This document shows, piece after piece, positions 1 to 8,267 of a DNA stretch of 64,000 bases; the stretch's first letter is position 1, and the number at the start of each line of letters is the position of its first letter. The notes beneath the pieces are model-generated. The model was not told the origin of the DNA and made no database searches. It worked only from the letters and a program-made list of their open reading frames with translations. The translations under genes and the position numbers were made by a program. Origin of the DNA: Cognatiyoonia sediminum (GTDB lineage: Bacteria > Pseudomonadota > Alphaproteobacteria > Rhodobacterales > Rhodobacteraceae); contig NZ_FQXB01000004.1 of assembly GCF_900129845.1 (NCBI RefSeq), positions 62,001-126,000 of the forward strand, in the 5' to 3' direction.

Positions 1-2
1 TG

Positions 3-941
3 GTCAGCCCGAAGTATTACCGTATGATCCGTGATCTGACGGTGTTCAACAAACACGGGTTAGAGGCCAGCAAAGAAGACGGCATGACCATTGGCGGCTT
101 GATGGAAAAGCTGCGCCTGAGTGATTTTTTCCGCGACCACTACATTTTGCCGTTCTCCGGTGCGATTTGGTCGACGCCCAAGCAAAAGATCATGGATTTC
201 CCAGCTCATGCCTTGCTGAAGTTCTTTGACAACCACGCGCTCCTTGCGGCGACGGGTCAGCACCAATGGTACACCGTGAAGGGTGGTTCAGAGCAGTATG
301 TCGCCCGACTTGGCGCAGACATGGATCGCCGCGGCGTTGACGTCAGATTGGCGGCTCCGATCAATGCGGTGCAGCGCACACCATTTGGTGTTCAGGTTAA
401 GACCTATGGGTCTGAGTGGGAGATGTTTGATGAGGTTGTATTTGCGACACACTCAGACGACACCTTGAAAATGTTGGCTGATCCGACGCCAACGGAACAA
501 GCAACGCTTGGTGCCGTTCGGTATCAGCCGAACAAAGTTGTCCTACACTCCGACACGTCGATTATGCCAAAACGTCGTGCGGTTTGGTCGTCTTGGATTT
601 ATACAGAGGATAAAGACAAGAAGACCGATCAGATCGACCTGACCTACTGGATGAACTCCCTACAAAATATCCCGCAAGATCAGCAGTTTATGGTGACATT
701 GAATTCAACCCGCCAGATCCGTGAAGAGCTGATTTGGGATGAATGCACGTTGCGCCACCCAGTTTACGACAACGCCGCCTTGGCCGCGCAAGAACAGGCT
801 GCCGCGATGAACGGATCAAACCGGACTTGGTTCTGCGGAGCGTGGATGAAAAATGGTTTCCACGAGGACGGATTGTCCTCAGCCTATGACGTCGTTCACG
901 CTCTCAATGCGGTTGAGCGTCTGGAAATGGCGGCGGAGTGA
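3..941 (+). CDS. FAD-dependent amine-oxidase-like oxidoreductase, C-terminal part (5' truncated)
   Basis: The reading frame is open to the first bases of the window, so the N-terminal FAD-binding GxGxxG region lies outside. What is visible fits a flavin amine oxidase-like protein. It has a substrate-domain core, a typical VFATHSD segment, and the C-terminal flavin-contacting stretch CGAWMKNGFHEDGLSSA. An in-frame ATG at 24 is probably internal. The stop overlaps the GTG start of the DUF1365 gene (GTGA), so it is the upstream member of an operon with DUF1365, an MFS protein, DUF3833 and an SDR. In Rhodobacter sphaeroides comparable genes belong to the RpoE/ChrR singlet-oxygen regulon (from memory), and a role in membrane lipid modification is usually inferred. 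The substrate is unknown. Confidence 0.82.
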   Translation, partial: VSPKYYRMIRDLTVFNKHGLEASKEDGMTIGGLMEKLRLSDFFRDHYILPFSGAIWSTPKQKIMDFPAHALLKFFDNHALLAATGQHQWYTVKGGSEQYVARLGADMDRRGVDVRLAAPINAVQRTPFGVQVKTYGSEWEMFDEVVFATHSDDTLKMLADPTPTEQATLGAVRYQPNKVVLHSDTSIMPKRRAVWSSWIYTEDKDKKTDQIDLTYWMNSLQNIPQDQQFMVTLNSTRQIREELIWDECTLRHPVYDNAALAAQEQAAAMNGSNRTWFCGAWMKNGFHEDGLSSAYDVVHALNAVERLEMAAE

Positions 942-1690
942 ACGCGGTCGAACATATCAGTGGGGAGACCTACCACGGTCGCCGCGGCGCGGTGAAAAAC
1001 GCGTTTCGGTACTCCATTGATTATGTACTTTTGGACGCAGAAGCATTGGTGAAAGCACCCACACTCTTTGCGCGCAACAAAGCCTCTTTGATGTCTCTGC
1101 AAGACAGCGACCACGGTGGTCCGCCGAAGGAAGGCAAAGGTGCGCAATGGGTGCGCGACGTCTTGTCGGCGCATGGTATCCATTTGGACGGTCGGATCGA
1201 GTTGCTGGCCCAACCGCGTGTGTTGGGGCATGTGTTCAATCCGGTGAGTTTCTGGCTGTGCTATGACGGATACGCGCTCAAGGCCGTGATTGCAGAAGTC
1301 ACGAATACATTCGGCGACCGGCATTCGTACCTCTGCGCGCATGATGATCTGCGCGAGATCACCAAGGACGAAACGCTACAGGCGCAAAAGCTGATGCATG
1401 TCTCTCCTTTTCAACCTATTGAAGGCGGCTACACCTTCCGGTTCGACATAAAAGCGACCGATATACTGATCCACATCGACTATTCCCGCGGAAACGGTGG
1501 ATTGGTTGCGACGCTGAAGGGCCCGCGCAAGCCACTGACCAACCGGTCGATCCTAGAGGCGGTGGTGCGGCGTCCCTTCGGTTCTCGACGCGTTCTCACA
1601 TTGATCCATTGGCAGGCGCTTAAATTGTGGTTCAAGGGGGCGACGTTCCGGTCCCAACCTGTGGCCCCGTCCGAAGAAGTGAGCAGATGA
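938..1690 (+). CDS. DUF1365 family protein
   Basis: This 250-residue protein starts at a GTG that overlaps the upstream stop codon by four bases, which implies translational coupling. It carries the DUF1365 hallmark GHVFNPVSFWLCYD at residues 97-110 and basic early segments. The family is found beside cyclopropane-fatty-acid-synthase-like methyltransferases and flavin oxidoreductases. In R. sphaeroides a DUF1365 protein is needed for a full singlet-oxygen response (from memory). The biochemical activity is not established. Here the next gene is an MFS transporter, and the methyltransferase that often follows DUF1365 is absent. Confidence 0.85.
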   Translation: MNAVEHISGETYHGRRGAVKNAFRYSIDYVLLDAEALVKAPTLFARNKASLMSLQDSDHGGPPKEGKGAQWVRDVLSAHGIHLDGRIELLAQPRVLGHVFNPVSFWLCYDGYALKAVIAEVTNTFGDRHSYLCAHDDLREITKDETLQAQKLMHVSPFQPIEGGYTFRFDIKATDILIHIDYSRGNGGLVATLKGPRKPLTNRSILEAVVRRPFGSRRVLTLIHWQALKLWFKGATFRSQPVAPSEEVSR

Positions 1691-2913
1691 ACGCGCTTGG
1701 TCAGCGGTTGCCGGCCTACAGCCTGTTCGCGGCTGTGATCGCTGCCGCAGGCTTACCAATCTACATCTACGCACCAAAATACTATGCCGACACTTATGGC
1801 GTTAGCTTAACGGCGCTTGGTGCGCTTCTATTCGCACTACGCCTATTTGATGTCGTCCAAGACCCTGTTTTGGGCTGGATCAGTGAACGCTTGCGCGGGG
1901 GAAAGGCTTTCTGGGTCAGCATGGGCGCGGTTCTTTTGGCCGTTTCGATGTGGGGGTTGTTTGCTGTCGATCCTCTGTTCGATCCGATTTGGTGGTTTGG
2001 GTTGACGATTACGGGTCTGTTCACTGCATTCAGCTTTCTGACCATCAATTTCTATGCACAAGGCGTCGGCAAAGCCTCGCAAGTGCACGGTGGACATGTC
2101 CGCCTCGCGGCTTGGCGAGAAACAGGTGGATTGCTAGGCGTTTGTATCGCCGCCGTTGCACCGACGATAATGATGGGTTCGACTGAAAACCCCTTTGCCG
2201 TTTTCGCAGGTGGCTTTGTTGTCGTCGTCGCTGTCGCCACGCTTTGGATGTGGCCGGAATGGTCGGGGCGAACTGAAACCGAGCCAACCGAAATCAGAGA
2301 GATCATTGCCGATCCATTGGCCCGTAGGCTTCTCATTCTGGCTCTCTTCAATGCCACCCCATTGGCGGTCTCCTCCACACTTTTCCTCTTTTTCGTAGAA
2401 TCCCGCCTCGGCGCTGTCGGTTGGGAAGGCCCGCTGTTGGTCCTCTTCTTCCTTGCTGCGGCGATTTCCGCGCCGCTTTGGTCAAAGCTGGCGCAGCGCT
2501 ATGGCGCAAAAGGCACACTTTTGACGGCAATGGCCCTCGCAATCCTCTCTTTTGCCTATGCGCTCACTTTATCGACCGGCGATGAAATCCAATTCGCCGT
2601 TATCTGCGTATTATCAGGAGCAACCATCGGAGCGGACCTTACGCTTCTGCCTGCGATGTTTGCGCGCCGGATGTCTGTCGTCTCTCCCAACGGCGGACAG
2701 GGCTTTGGGCTTTGGTCCCTGGTCAGCAAGTTCACATTGGCCTTCGCGGCGGTGATTTTGCTTCCGATACTAGAGAATGCAGGGTTCGCCGCAGGTCAAA
2801 CAGACCTGCCAGAAAGCGCCCTAACCACACTGACGGTGCTCTATGCGGGGGTACCGTGCATATTGAAACTCGTGGCTGTCGCCATCTTGGCGACCACGAC
2901 ATTGGAGGAATAA
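1687..2913 (+). CDS. MFS transporter, glycoside-pentoside-hexuronide/MelB-like
   Basis: This is a 408-residue integral membrane protein of about twelve hydrophobic helices. The ATG at 1687 overlaps the DUF1365 stop (ATGA) and was preferred over an in-frame upstream start that would sit inside that gene. The N-terminal segment with RLFDVVQDPVLGWISER at about residues 51-67 is characteristic of the MFS_2 (MelB-type cation symporter) group. In this genomic setting homologues are thought to move a lipid or its precursor rather than a sugar, by analogy with lysophospholipid MFS carriers. That is inference from the neighbours. The cytoplasmic-membrane location is certain from hydrophobicity, and the substrate is unknown. 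Confidence 0.85.
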   Translation: MNALGQRLPAYSLFAAVIAAAGLPIYIYAPKYYADTYGVSLTALGALLFALRLFDVVQDPVLGWISERLRGGKAFWVSMGAVLLAVSMWGLFAVDPLFDPIWWFGLTITGLFTAFSFLTINFYAQGVGKASQVHGGHVRLAAWRETGGLLGVCIAAVAPTIMMGSTENPFAVFAGGFVVVVAVATLWMWPEWSGRTETEPTEIREIIADPLARRLLILALFNATPLAVSSTLFLFFVESRLGAVGWEGPLLVLFFLAAAISAPLWSKLAQRYGAKGTLLTAMALAILSFAYALTLSTGDEIQFAVICVLSGATIGADLTLLPAMFARRMSVVSPNGGQGFGLWSLVSKFTLAFAAVILLPILENAGFAAGQTDLPESALTTLTVLYAGVPCILKLVAVAILATTTLEE

Positions 2914-2917
2914 ACGA

Positions 2918-3493
2918 ATGTCGTTTCTTCCCTATCTGATCATCGGCGCGGCCCTAATGCTGATCGCCACGTTCTTCAAAGAGCGATACGTCTCATTCTG
3001 GGGTCAAAGCTCTGACGACTATGCGGACGGCCCGCAATTCGACATTCGCGAACGGTTCGTCGGCCCGATCCAGTGCGAAGGGATCATCTACGGGCCCACA
3101 GGTCGTGTGTCTTCCCGTTTCACGGCGCAGTTCGACTGCACGTGGGAAGGGAATGTCTGCATGATGAAAGAGATCTTTCACTACGACAGCGGCAATGTTC
3201 AGAACCGTGAATGGACCCTTACGCTGGGCAATGACGGCGGTATCAAAGCCGAAGCGCCAGATGTGATCGGTGCGGGTAGTGGGCAGCAAAAAGGCTCTGC
3301 GGTTCTGTTGAACTACAAGCTGCAACTCACCGAAGAGGCTGGTGGCCATGTGTTGGATGTGACCGACTGGATGTATCTGATGCAAAACGGATCGATCATG
3401 AATCGCAGTCAGTTCCGCAAGTTTGGTATCAAGGTTGCTGAATTGGTCGCAACAATGCGCCCAGCAGAACCCAAAGTGATCTCGGCCGAGTAA
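2918..3493 (+). CDS. DUF3833 family membrane-anchored protein
   Basis: This 191-residue protein has one N-terminal hydrophobic segment (about residues 5-20) followed by a soluble beta-rich domain. FDIRERFVGPIQCEGIIYGP and FHYDSGNVQNREWTL-type stretches typical of DUF3833 are present. The likely topology is an inner-membrane anchor with the domain in the periplasm. The gene starts four bases after the MFS stop and shares its last base with the start of the following SDR gene (TAATG), so it belongs to the same transcript. No activity is known for the family. Its constant association with the DUF1365 cluster suggests a part in the same lipid or oxidative-stress function. Confidence 0.82.
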   Translation: MSFLPYLIIGAALMLIATFFKERYVSFWGQSSDDYADGPQFDIRERFVGPIQCEGIIYGPTGRVSSRFTAQFDCTWEGNVCMMKEIFHYDSGNVQNREWTLTLGNDGGIKAEAPDVIGAGSGQQKGSAVLLNYKLQLTEEAGGHVLDVTDWMYLMQNGSIMNRSQFRKFGIKVAELVATMRPAEPKVISAE

Positions 3494-4230
3494 TGCGAAA
3501 CTGGGCTGGCAAACGCTATTGGCTTGTGGGTGCCAGCGAAGGCTTGGGCCGTGAGCTGGCGTTTTCCCTGTCGCGCGCAGGGGCCGAAGTGATTGTCTCT
3601 GCCCGGTCTGAAGATCGGTTGAAGTCGCTTGTGGAAGAGCTTCCAGGCAAGGCGTCCTTTGTGACCGTCGATGTCGCGGACCGCGCGGCAGTTGAGGCTG
3701 CGGCGGCAGAAGTTGGCGAGCTGGACGGTGTGGTCTATCTGGCCGGTGTCTATTGGCCGATGAAGGCCTCCGAATGGGACAACGAAAAAGCCGACCTGAT
3801 GGGAGAGATCAACTTCCTTGGCGCGTCCCGCGTTGTTGGCTCCGTCATGCCGCAGTTTGTGGCTAAGAACGCGGGGCATATCGTGCTGACAGGATCGCTC
3901 TCAGGGTTCCGAGGGTTACCGGGCGCGATTGGCTACGCCTCGTCCAAAGCGGGCATGATGGCTTTGGGTGAGTCGATGCAGGCAGATTTGCGCACCTCAC
4001 CGATTGAGGTTCAACTCGTCAATCCGGGCTTCATCAAGACGAGGCTGACCGACAAGAACGATTTCAACATGCCGTTCATCATGTCCGTCGAAGACGCCGC
4101 GAAAGAGATGTTCGATCACATGAACACCGATACGTTCAAAAAGAGCTTTCCGATGGTGTTCTCGTGGGTCTTCCGTCTGTCGCAATTTATGCCGGATTGG
4201 ATGTATTATCGGCTTTTTGGGGCGAAGTGA
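3493..4230 (+). CDS. Short-chain dehydrogenase/reductase (SDR)
   Basis: A 245-residue classical SDR. The nucleotide-binding motif GASEGLG is at residues 13-19, catalytic Ser is near 135-137, and Tyr148 and Lys152 form the YxxxK active site (YASSK). It closes the five-gene operon and begins on the last base of the DUF3833 stop codon. NAD(P)-dependent oxidation or reduction of a hydroxyl/keto group is expected, and the substrate is not predictable. The C-terminus ends with a hydrophobic aromatic stretch (FSWVFRLSQFMPDWMYY), which suggests loose membrane association and fits a lipid substrate. It converges on the small minus-strand membrane protein gene. Confidence 0.87.
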   Translation: MRNWAGKRYWLVGASEGLGRELAFSLSRAGAEVIVSARSEDRLKSLVEELPGKASFVTVDVADRAAVEAAAAEVGELDGVVYLAGVYWPMKASEWDNEKADLMGEINFLGASRVVGSVMPQFVAKNAGHIVLTGSLSGFRGLPGAIGYASSKAGMMALGESMQADLRTSPIEVQLVNPGFIKTRLTDKNDFNMPFIMSVEDAAKEMFDHMNTDTFKKSFPMVFSWVFRLSQFMPDWMYYRLFGAK

Positions 4231-4273
4231 TGGTCGTGTGATTGGTTGGTGAGTGAGCTAAATCAGCTGACTA

Positions 4274-4453
4274 CTAGTCGCCGTTTTTCCTCAAGAATTT
4301 CCAGAATCGGTATAGTTCGTAGCCGATGCAATAAGTCACGAAAATTGATACTACCAACGCAACACTCGGTTGAGAAAGGCGTTCACTTTGAAACGCTAAC
4401 CCGTATGCCACCAGTAGTGACAAGATTGCCAATCGGGCTAGAGCGTTTTTCAT
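4274..4453 (-). CDS. Small two-helix membrane protein, 59 residues
   Basis: A short minus-strand frame, ATG at 4453-4451 and TAG at 4274-4276, encodes 59 residues with two clear hydrophobic helices. The first is about residues 4-21 (beginning MKNALARLAILSLLVAYG), the second about 31-51, and a basic tail (WKFLRKNGD) follows. The pattern is that of a genuine small inner-membrane protein, not random sequence. It lies 112 bp downstream of the histidine phosphatase gene on the same strand, so it may be co-transcribed. A weak purine-rich GGATAAAC precedes the start. No family was recognised. The opposite-strand frame in the same interval lacks any protein-like pattern. Confidence 0.6.
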   Translation of the reverse strand: MKNALARLAILSLLVAYGLAFQSERLSQPSVALVVSIFVTYCIGYELYRFWKFLRKNGD

Positions 4454-4565
4454 GTTTTGTTTATCCGCAGTGAGCTATCGGTAATCTTTATCGGATAACA
4501 GATGATCGTCAAAGTGGCCAAAACAGACTTAGATTCTAGTGACGAGGGATAGACCCAGTTGAGAA

Positions 4566-5210
4566 CTAGTACACCGTTCTAGCATAGGTCCTATCCGCCA
4601 CATCCAAATGCGGGGCGCTGTTGAAGGTGGCCAGCATTGGTCCGTGATCTGTGACCAAAATCCGGTGAACGGAGGTGTTCATAATCGGCGTGGCAATCTG
4701 AGCAAACTTCGGGATCGGTAGGTCGAGCAGCTGCGATACTATCGCAGCGATGACACCGCCGGAAGTCACGCAGAGCACGCGTTTGCCGGGTTGGCGGGCG
4801 AGGTTCATGACGTCGGCCACGCGTGTGTTAAACTCTTCCCAGGTTTCATGCCCTTTGATGTCTTTATTCTTCCACGCCTCAAGCGTTTTAGGGAAGTGGG
4901 TCACAAAATCATCGGGGCTGAGTTGTTCGAGGCCAAAGACGGATTTCATCTCTGCCGAGAGGTCGTAATAGGCGATCTCGTTGAGGCGCGGATCGATGTC
5001 CGTCTCCGTGAACCCCATGTTCGCTAGCGTTTGTTTTTGGCGCAGCAGGCTGCCGCTCATCGCGAGGTCAAAGGGCTGTTCGTGGTCCTTCATCCACGCG
5101 CCGAGCCATTTGGCTTGCTGGTGGCCGAGGTCTGACAGGCGGTCGTAGTCTTCTTCTGTGGTGGCCGCAGAATTCGCCTGCCCGTGCCGCACCAAAACAA
5201 CTTCGCCCAT
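4566..5210 (-). CDS. Histidine phosphatase superfamily protein with altered second active-site His
   Basis: A 214-residue member of the phosphoglycerate-mutase-like (histidine phosphatase) superfamily. The N-terminal RHG motif is at residues 8-10, with His9 the phospho-acceptor. The acidic residue region around ARLNEIAYYD-type sequence is also kept. The second catalytic His, normally within a HGG-type motif late in the domain, is replaced: the sequence reads VTSGGVIAA with Ser150 at that position. Such TSGG variants seem to form a recognisable subgroup and may still act as phosphatases. The substrate is unknown. The gene is transcribed away from recQ. Confidence 0.85.
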   Translation of the reverse strand: MGEVVLVRHGQANSAATTEEDYDRLSDLGHQQAKWLGAWMKDHEQPFDLAMSGSLLRQKQTLANMGFTETDIDPRLNEIAYYDLSAEMKSVFGLEQLSPDDFVTHFPKTLEAWKNKDIKGHETWEEFNTRVADVMNLARQPGKRVLCVTSGGVIAAIVSQLLDLPIPKFAQIATPIMNTSVHRILVTDHGPMLATFNSAPHLDVADRTYARTVY

Positions 5211-5272
5211 CTCATCCTCCTACCTGAAGGCGAAGAGGTAGAGCGTTGGGTGTGGATTGGCAATGTGGGATG

Positions 5273-5292
5273 CTTCCGGCGGAGGTATTTTT
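5273..5292 (+). terminator. Terminator-like hairpin with U-run in the gpm-like/recQ intergenic region
   Basis: CTTCC (5273-5277) pairs with GGAGG (5281-5285) around a GGC loop and is followed at once by TATTTTT. The shape is that of a compact intrinsic terminator on the plus strand, yet no plus-strand gene ends just before it. Sequences of the form CCTCCGGCGGAGGTATTTTT are, from memory, frequent between genes of Rhodobacteraceae, so this may be a dispersed family-specific element rather than a local terminator. Confidence 0.45.
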
Positions 5293-5392
5293 GCTCAAAA
5301 GATTTGGGCGGGTCCGAGGTTTGTGTCTTGTTAAGGATGCCTTCATTTCGGATACTGAGAGTAAGAGCAGAACATGAAGAAACAGGGTTGAA

Positions 5393-7429
5393 ATGACAGC
5401 GTTGCAGCTGCTTTCAGACGTATTTGGCTTTGATGATTTTCTCCCCGGTCAGGGTGAGATTGTGGAGGCTGTTTGCGCGGGCCGCGATACGCTCGCCATA
5501 ATGCCGACGGGCGGGGGGAAGTCACTTTGTTTTCAGCTTCCTGCTTTGGCGCGTGATGGGGTGACGGTGGTGATTTCGCCACTGATCGCCTTGATGCGCG
5601 ATCAGGTGCGCGGGCTGCAGGAAGCGGGGGTTGAGGCTGGCGCGCTGACGTCCGGCAACACGCAGGAAGAGACCGATTATGTCTGGCAGCGGTTGGAGGC
5701 GGGTACGCTGAAACTGCTTTACATGGCGCCGGAGCGGTTGGCGTCGGGCAGTATTGCGCAGATGTTGCATCGGGCCAATGTCAGCCTGATCGCCGTGGAT
5801 GAGGCGCACTGTGTGAGCCAATGGGGCCATGATTTTCGCCCAGATTACTTGCGGATTGGGGAGCTGCGCGCGGCGTTGGACGTGCCATTGGTGGCGCTGA
5901 CTGCCACAGCGGATGCGGAAACGCGCGATGAGATCATTGCGAAGCTCTTTGCCAGTCGCAAGGTTGAGGTGTTTCTGCGCGGCTTTGACCGACCCAATAT
6001 TCATTTGGCCTTTGCAGCCAAGGACCAACCGCGCCAGCAGACTTTAAATTTTGCGACCGCCCGGAAAGGTCAGTCGGGGATTGTCTATTGCGGGACGCGG
6101 GCCAAGACCGAAACGCTCGCGCGGGCTTTGGCTGAGGCGGGGCATTCGACATGCCACTATCATGGCGGGATGGAGGCTGAGGATCGGCGTGAGGTGGAAC
6201 GACGGTTCCAGCAAGAGGACGGTTTGATCGTTTGCGCGACCGTGGCCTTTGGGATGGGCATTGATAAGCCCGATATCCGCTGGGTCGCCCATGCGGATTT
6301 GCCGAAGTCGATTGAGGCCTATTATCAGGAGATCGGGCGCGCGGGGCGCGATGGTGCGCCGGCAGAAACGCTGACACTGTTCGGACCTGACGACATCCGT
6401 TACCGCAGGCAGCAGATCGACGAAGGGCTTGCTCCGCCAGAGCGGCGGGATGCGGATCATGGGCGGTTGAATGCTTTGCTGGGATTAGCGGAAGCTTTGA
6501 GTTGCAGGCGGCAGAGCCTGTTGCGGTATTTCGGCGAAGAAGCGGAGCCGTGTGGCCATTGCGATCTGTGTGAGAAGCCACCCGAGGTCTTTGATGGCAC
6601 GCAGCCGGTGCGGATGGCATTATCTGCGGCCTTGCGGACGGACGAACGCTTTGGCGCAGGGCATCTGATCGACATTCTGCGGGGCACGTCGACCGATAAG
6701 GTGCGCGAACGCGGGCATGACGCTTTGCCGACTTTTGGTGTTGGCAAAGAGTATGACAAGCGCCAGTGGCAGGTGATCTTTCGACAGATGATGGGGCATG
6801 ATCTATTGCGCCCAGATGCGGAGCGGCACGGGGCTTTGGTGATGACTGATAAGGCGCTGCCGCTTTTGCGGAACGAAGCTCAGATCGAGTTGAGGCTTGA
6901 TACCGTACGGACAGCTAAGACCGGCCCGAAAGTGCGCATGATGGTGAGCGAGGACGACGCGCCGTTGCTCTCTGCGTTAAAGGCAAAGCGCCGGTTCTTT
7001 GCGGAGCGGATGAATGCGCCCGCATACATCATCTTTAATGATCGCACGCTCATTGAGATGGCAGAAAAGAAGCCGCGAAACCTCGATGAGATGGCCCAGA
7101 TTGGCGGCGTTGGCGCGAAGAAGCTGGAAAGCTATGGCAAAGCGTTTCTTGAAGTGATTGCGGGTGCTCAAGAAGACATGCACCCAGCGCGGCGCAAACT
7201 TGCGGGACGCGGTGAGGGCGCGGTTTATGATCAATTGTTGGCGGTGCAGGCAGAGCTTGCGCGGGGCGAAGATGGGACAGGGAAACCGATGACCTGTTCC
7301 GCGTCGATGTTGGCGAAAGTGGCCAGTTTGCGGAATGCGGATTTGCAGGCTGTGACGCGGCTAATCGGAGAGAAATATTCTGAGCGGTTTGGACAGGCTT
7401 TCGTTGATGTGCTGGTTGAGAATGCGTGA
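5393..7429 (+). CDS. recQ: ATP-dependent DNA helicase RecQ
   Basis: A 678-residue RecQ-family 3'-5' DNA helicase acting in recombination repair. Walker A TGGGKS is at 39-44, the DEAH box at 136-139, the aromatic-rich loop follows (CVSQWGHDFRP), and motif VI is QEIGRAGRDG at 312-321. Zinc ligands are Cys371, 387, 390 and 393. A winged-helix RQC domain follows, then a C-terminal HRDC domain (IGGVGAKKLESYG region near 575). The length is slightly above the 600-610 of the E. coli protein because of the extended tail. The start is the ATG after AACAGGGTTGAA, with a weak ribosome site. It is followed 67 bp later by yaaA on the same strand. Confidence 0.95.
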   Translation: MTALQLLSDVFGFDDFLPGQGEIVEAVCAGRDTLAIMPTGGGKSLCFQLPALARDGVTVVISPLIALMRDQVRGLQEAGVEAGALTSGNTQEETDYVWQRLEAGTLKLLYMAPERLASGSIAQMLHRANVSLIAVDEAHCVSQWGHDFRPDYLRIGELRAALDVPLVALTATADAETRDEIIAKLFASRKVEVFLRGFDRPNIHLAFAAKDQPRQQTLNFATARKGQSGIVYCGTRAKTETLARALAEAGHSTCHYHGGMEAEDRREVERRFQQEDGLIVCATVAFGMGIDKPDIRWVAHADLPKSIEAYYQEIGRAGRDGAPAETLTLFGPDDIRYRRQQIDEGLAPPERRDADHGRLNALLGLAEALSCRRQSLLRYFGEEAEPCGHCDLCEKPPEVFDGTQPVRMALSAALRTDERFGAGHLIDILRGTSTDKVRERGHDALPTFGVGKEYDKRQWQVIFRQMMGHDLLRPDAERHGALVMTDKALPLLRNEAQIELRLDTVRTAKTGPKVRMMVSEDDAPLLSALKAKRRFFAERMNAPAYIIFNDRTLIEMAEKKPRNLDEMAQIGGVGAKKLESYGKAFLEVIAGAQEDMHPARRKLAGRGEGAVYDQLLAVQAELARGEDGTGKPMTCSASMLAKVASLRNADLQAVTRLIGEKYSERFGQAFVDVLVENA

Positions 7430-7496
7430 TCTTGCTGCTCTGGCCATTTCCGCCATCTGCGTTATCTAGTGCGGTGAAGAACGAAGGGCGCGGAAC

Positions 7497-8267
7497 ATGC
7501 TGATTGTCATTTCACCTGCAAAGTCATTGGATTGGTCGCCTGTTGAGGTGGACACAACCGCGCCTGCCTATCAGGACGATGCGGTTCGGTTGTCAAAGAC
7601 GATGCGGAACCAGACGTTGGGTCAGTTGAAATCCTTGATGAGCATCTCTGATGACTTGGCGCGGTTGAACCGGGATCGGTTCAAGTCCTTTGCGGAGGAG
7701 CCTGCCGCGGATGTGACCAAAGCGGCGGCATTTGCGTTCAACGGCGATACTTATCAGGGTTTAGAAGCGAAGACGCTGGACGAAGCTGCGCTTGATTGGG
7801 CGCAGTCGCGGTTGCGTATTCTGTCGGGGCTTTACGGCTTGTTACGGCCCTTGGATGCGATCCAGCCCTATCGGTTGGAGATGGGCAGCCGGTTGAAAAC
7901 GCGGCGCGGAAATTCGCTTTATGATTATTGGGGCGATCAACTGGCGAAGGATCTCAACGCTCAGGCCGCGGCTTTGGAAACCGATCTTTTGCTCAATTGC
8001 GCCAGTCAGGAATATTTTGGTGCCGCTGATACCAAGGCGCTGAAGCTGCGGGTGATTACGCCGAAGTTTCTGGAGGTCAAAGATGACAAGCCGCGGATCG
8101 TCAGCTTCTTTGCCAAACGCGCGCGTGGGGCGATGGCGCGGTTTGCAGTGGAAAATCGCGTGACCGAGGCGGAGCAGTTGAAAGAGTTTGCCACCGGCGG
8201 CTATCAGTTTGACGCTGATCTGTCCGACGGTGACACTTGGGCTTTTGTTCGAGACTACCCGACCTAA
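7497..8267 (+). CDS. yaaA: Peroxide stress protein YaaA (UPF0246)
   Basis: A 256-residue protein matching the YaaA/DUF328 family from end to end, starting MLIVISPAKSLDWSP and containing FNGDTYQGLEA and the LRILSGLYGLLRPLD block. The E. coli protein lowers intracellular free iron and limits hydroxyl-radical damage during peroxide stress, and it binds DNA. It is cytoplasmic. A GGGCGCGGAAC sequence precedes the ATG. It lies downstream of recQ, and its stop codon overlaps by four bases (CTAA) with the stop of the convergent thiolase gene, so no room remains for a terminator between them. Confidence 0.93.
   Translation: MLIVISPAKSLDWSPVEVDTTAPAYQDDAVRLSKTMRNQTLGQLKSLMSISDDLARLNRDRFKSFAEEPAADVTKAAAFAFNGDTYQGLEAKTLDEAALDWAQSRLRILSGLYGLLRPLDAIQPYRLEMGSRLKTRRGNSLYDYWGDQLAKDLNAQAAALETDLLLNCASQEYFGAADTKALKLRVITPKFLEVKDDKPRIVSFFAKRARGAMARFAVENRVTEAEQLKEFATGGYQFDADLSDGDTWAFVRDYPT

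Noticed and set aside
1627-1686. Upstream start of the MFS gene
   Set aside because: It lies inside the DUF1365 gene, and the extra residues are not membrane or family sequence. The ATGA overlap at 1687 is preferred.
4246-4473. Plus-strand frame of 75 codons in the gap after the SDR gene
   Set aside because: It has no protein-like pattern and is the shadow of the better two-helix membrane protein on the minus strand.
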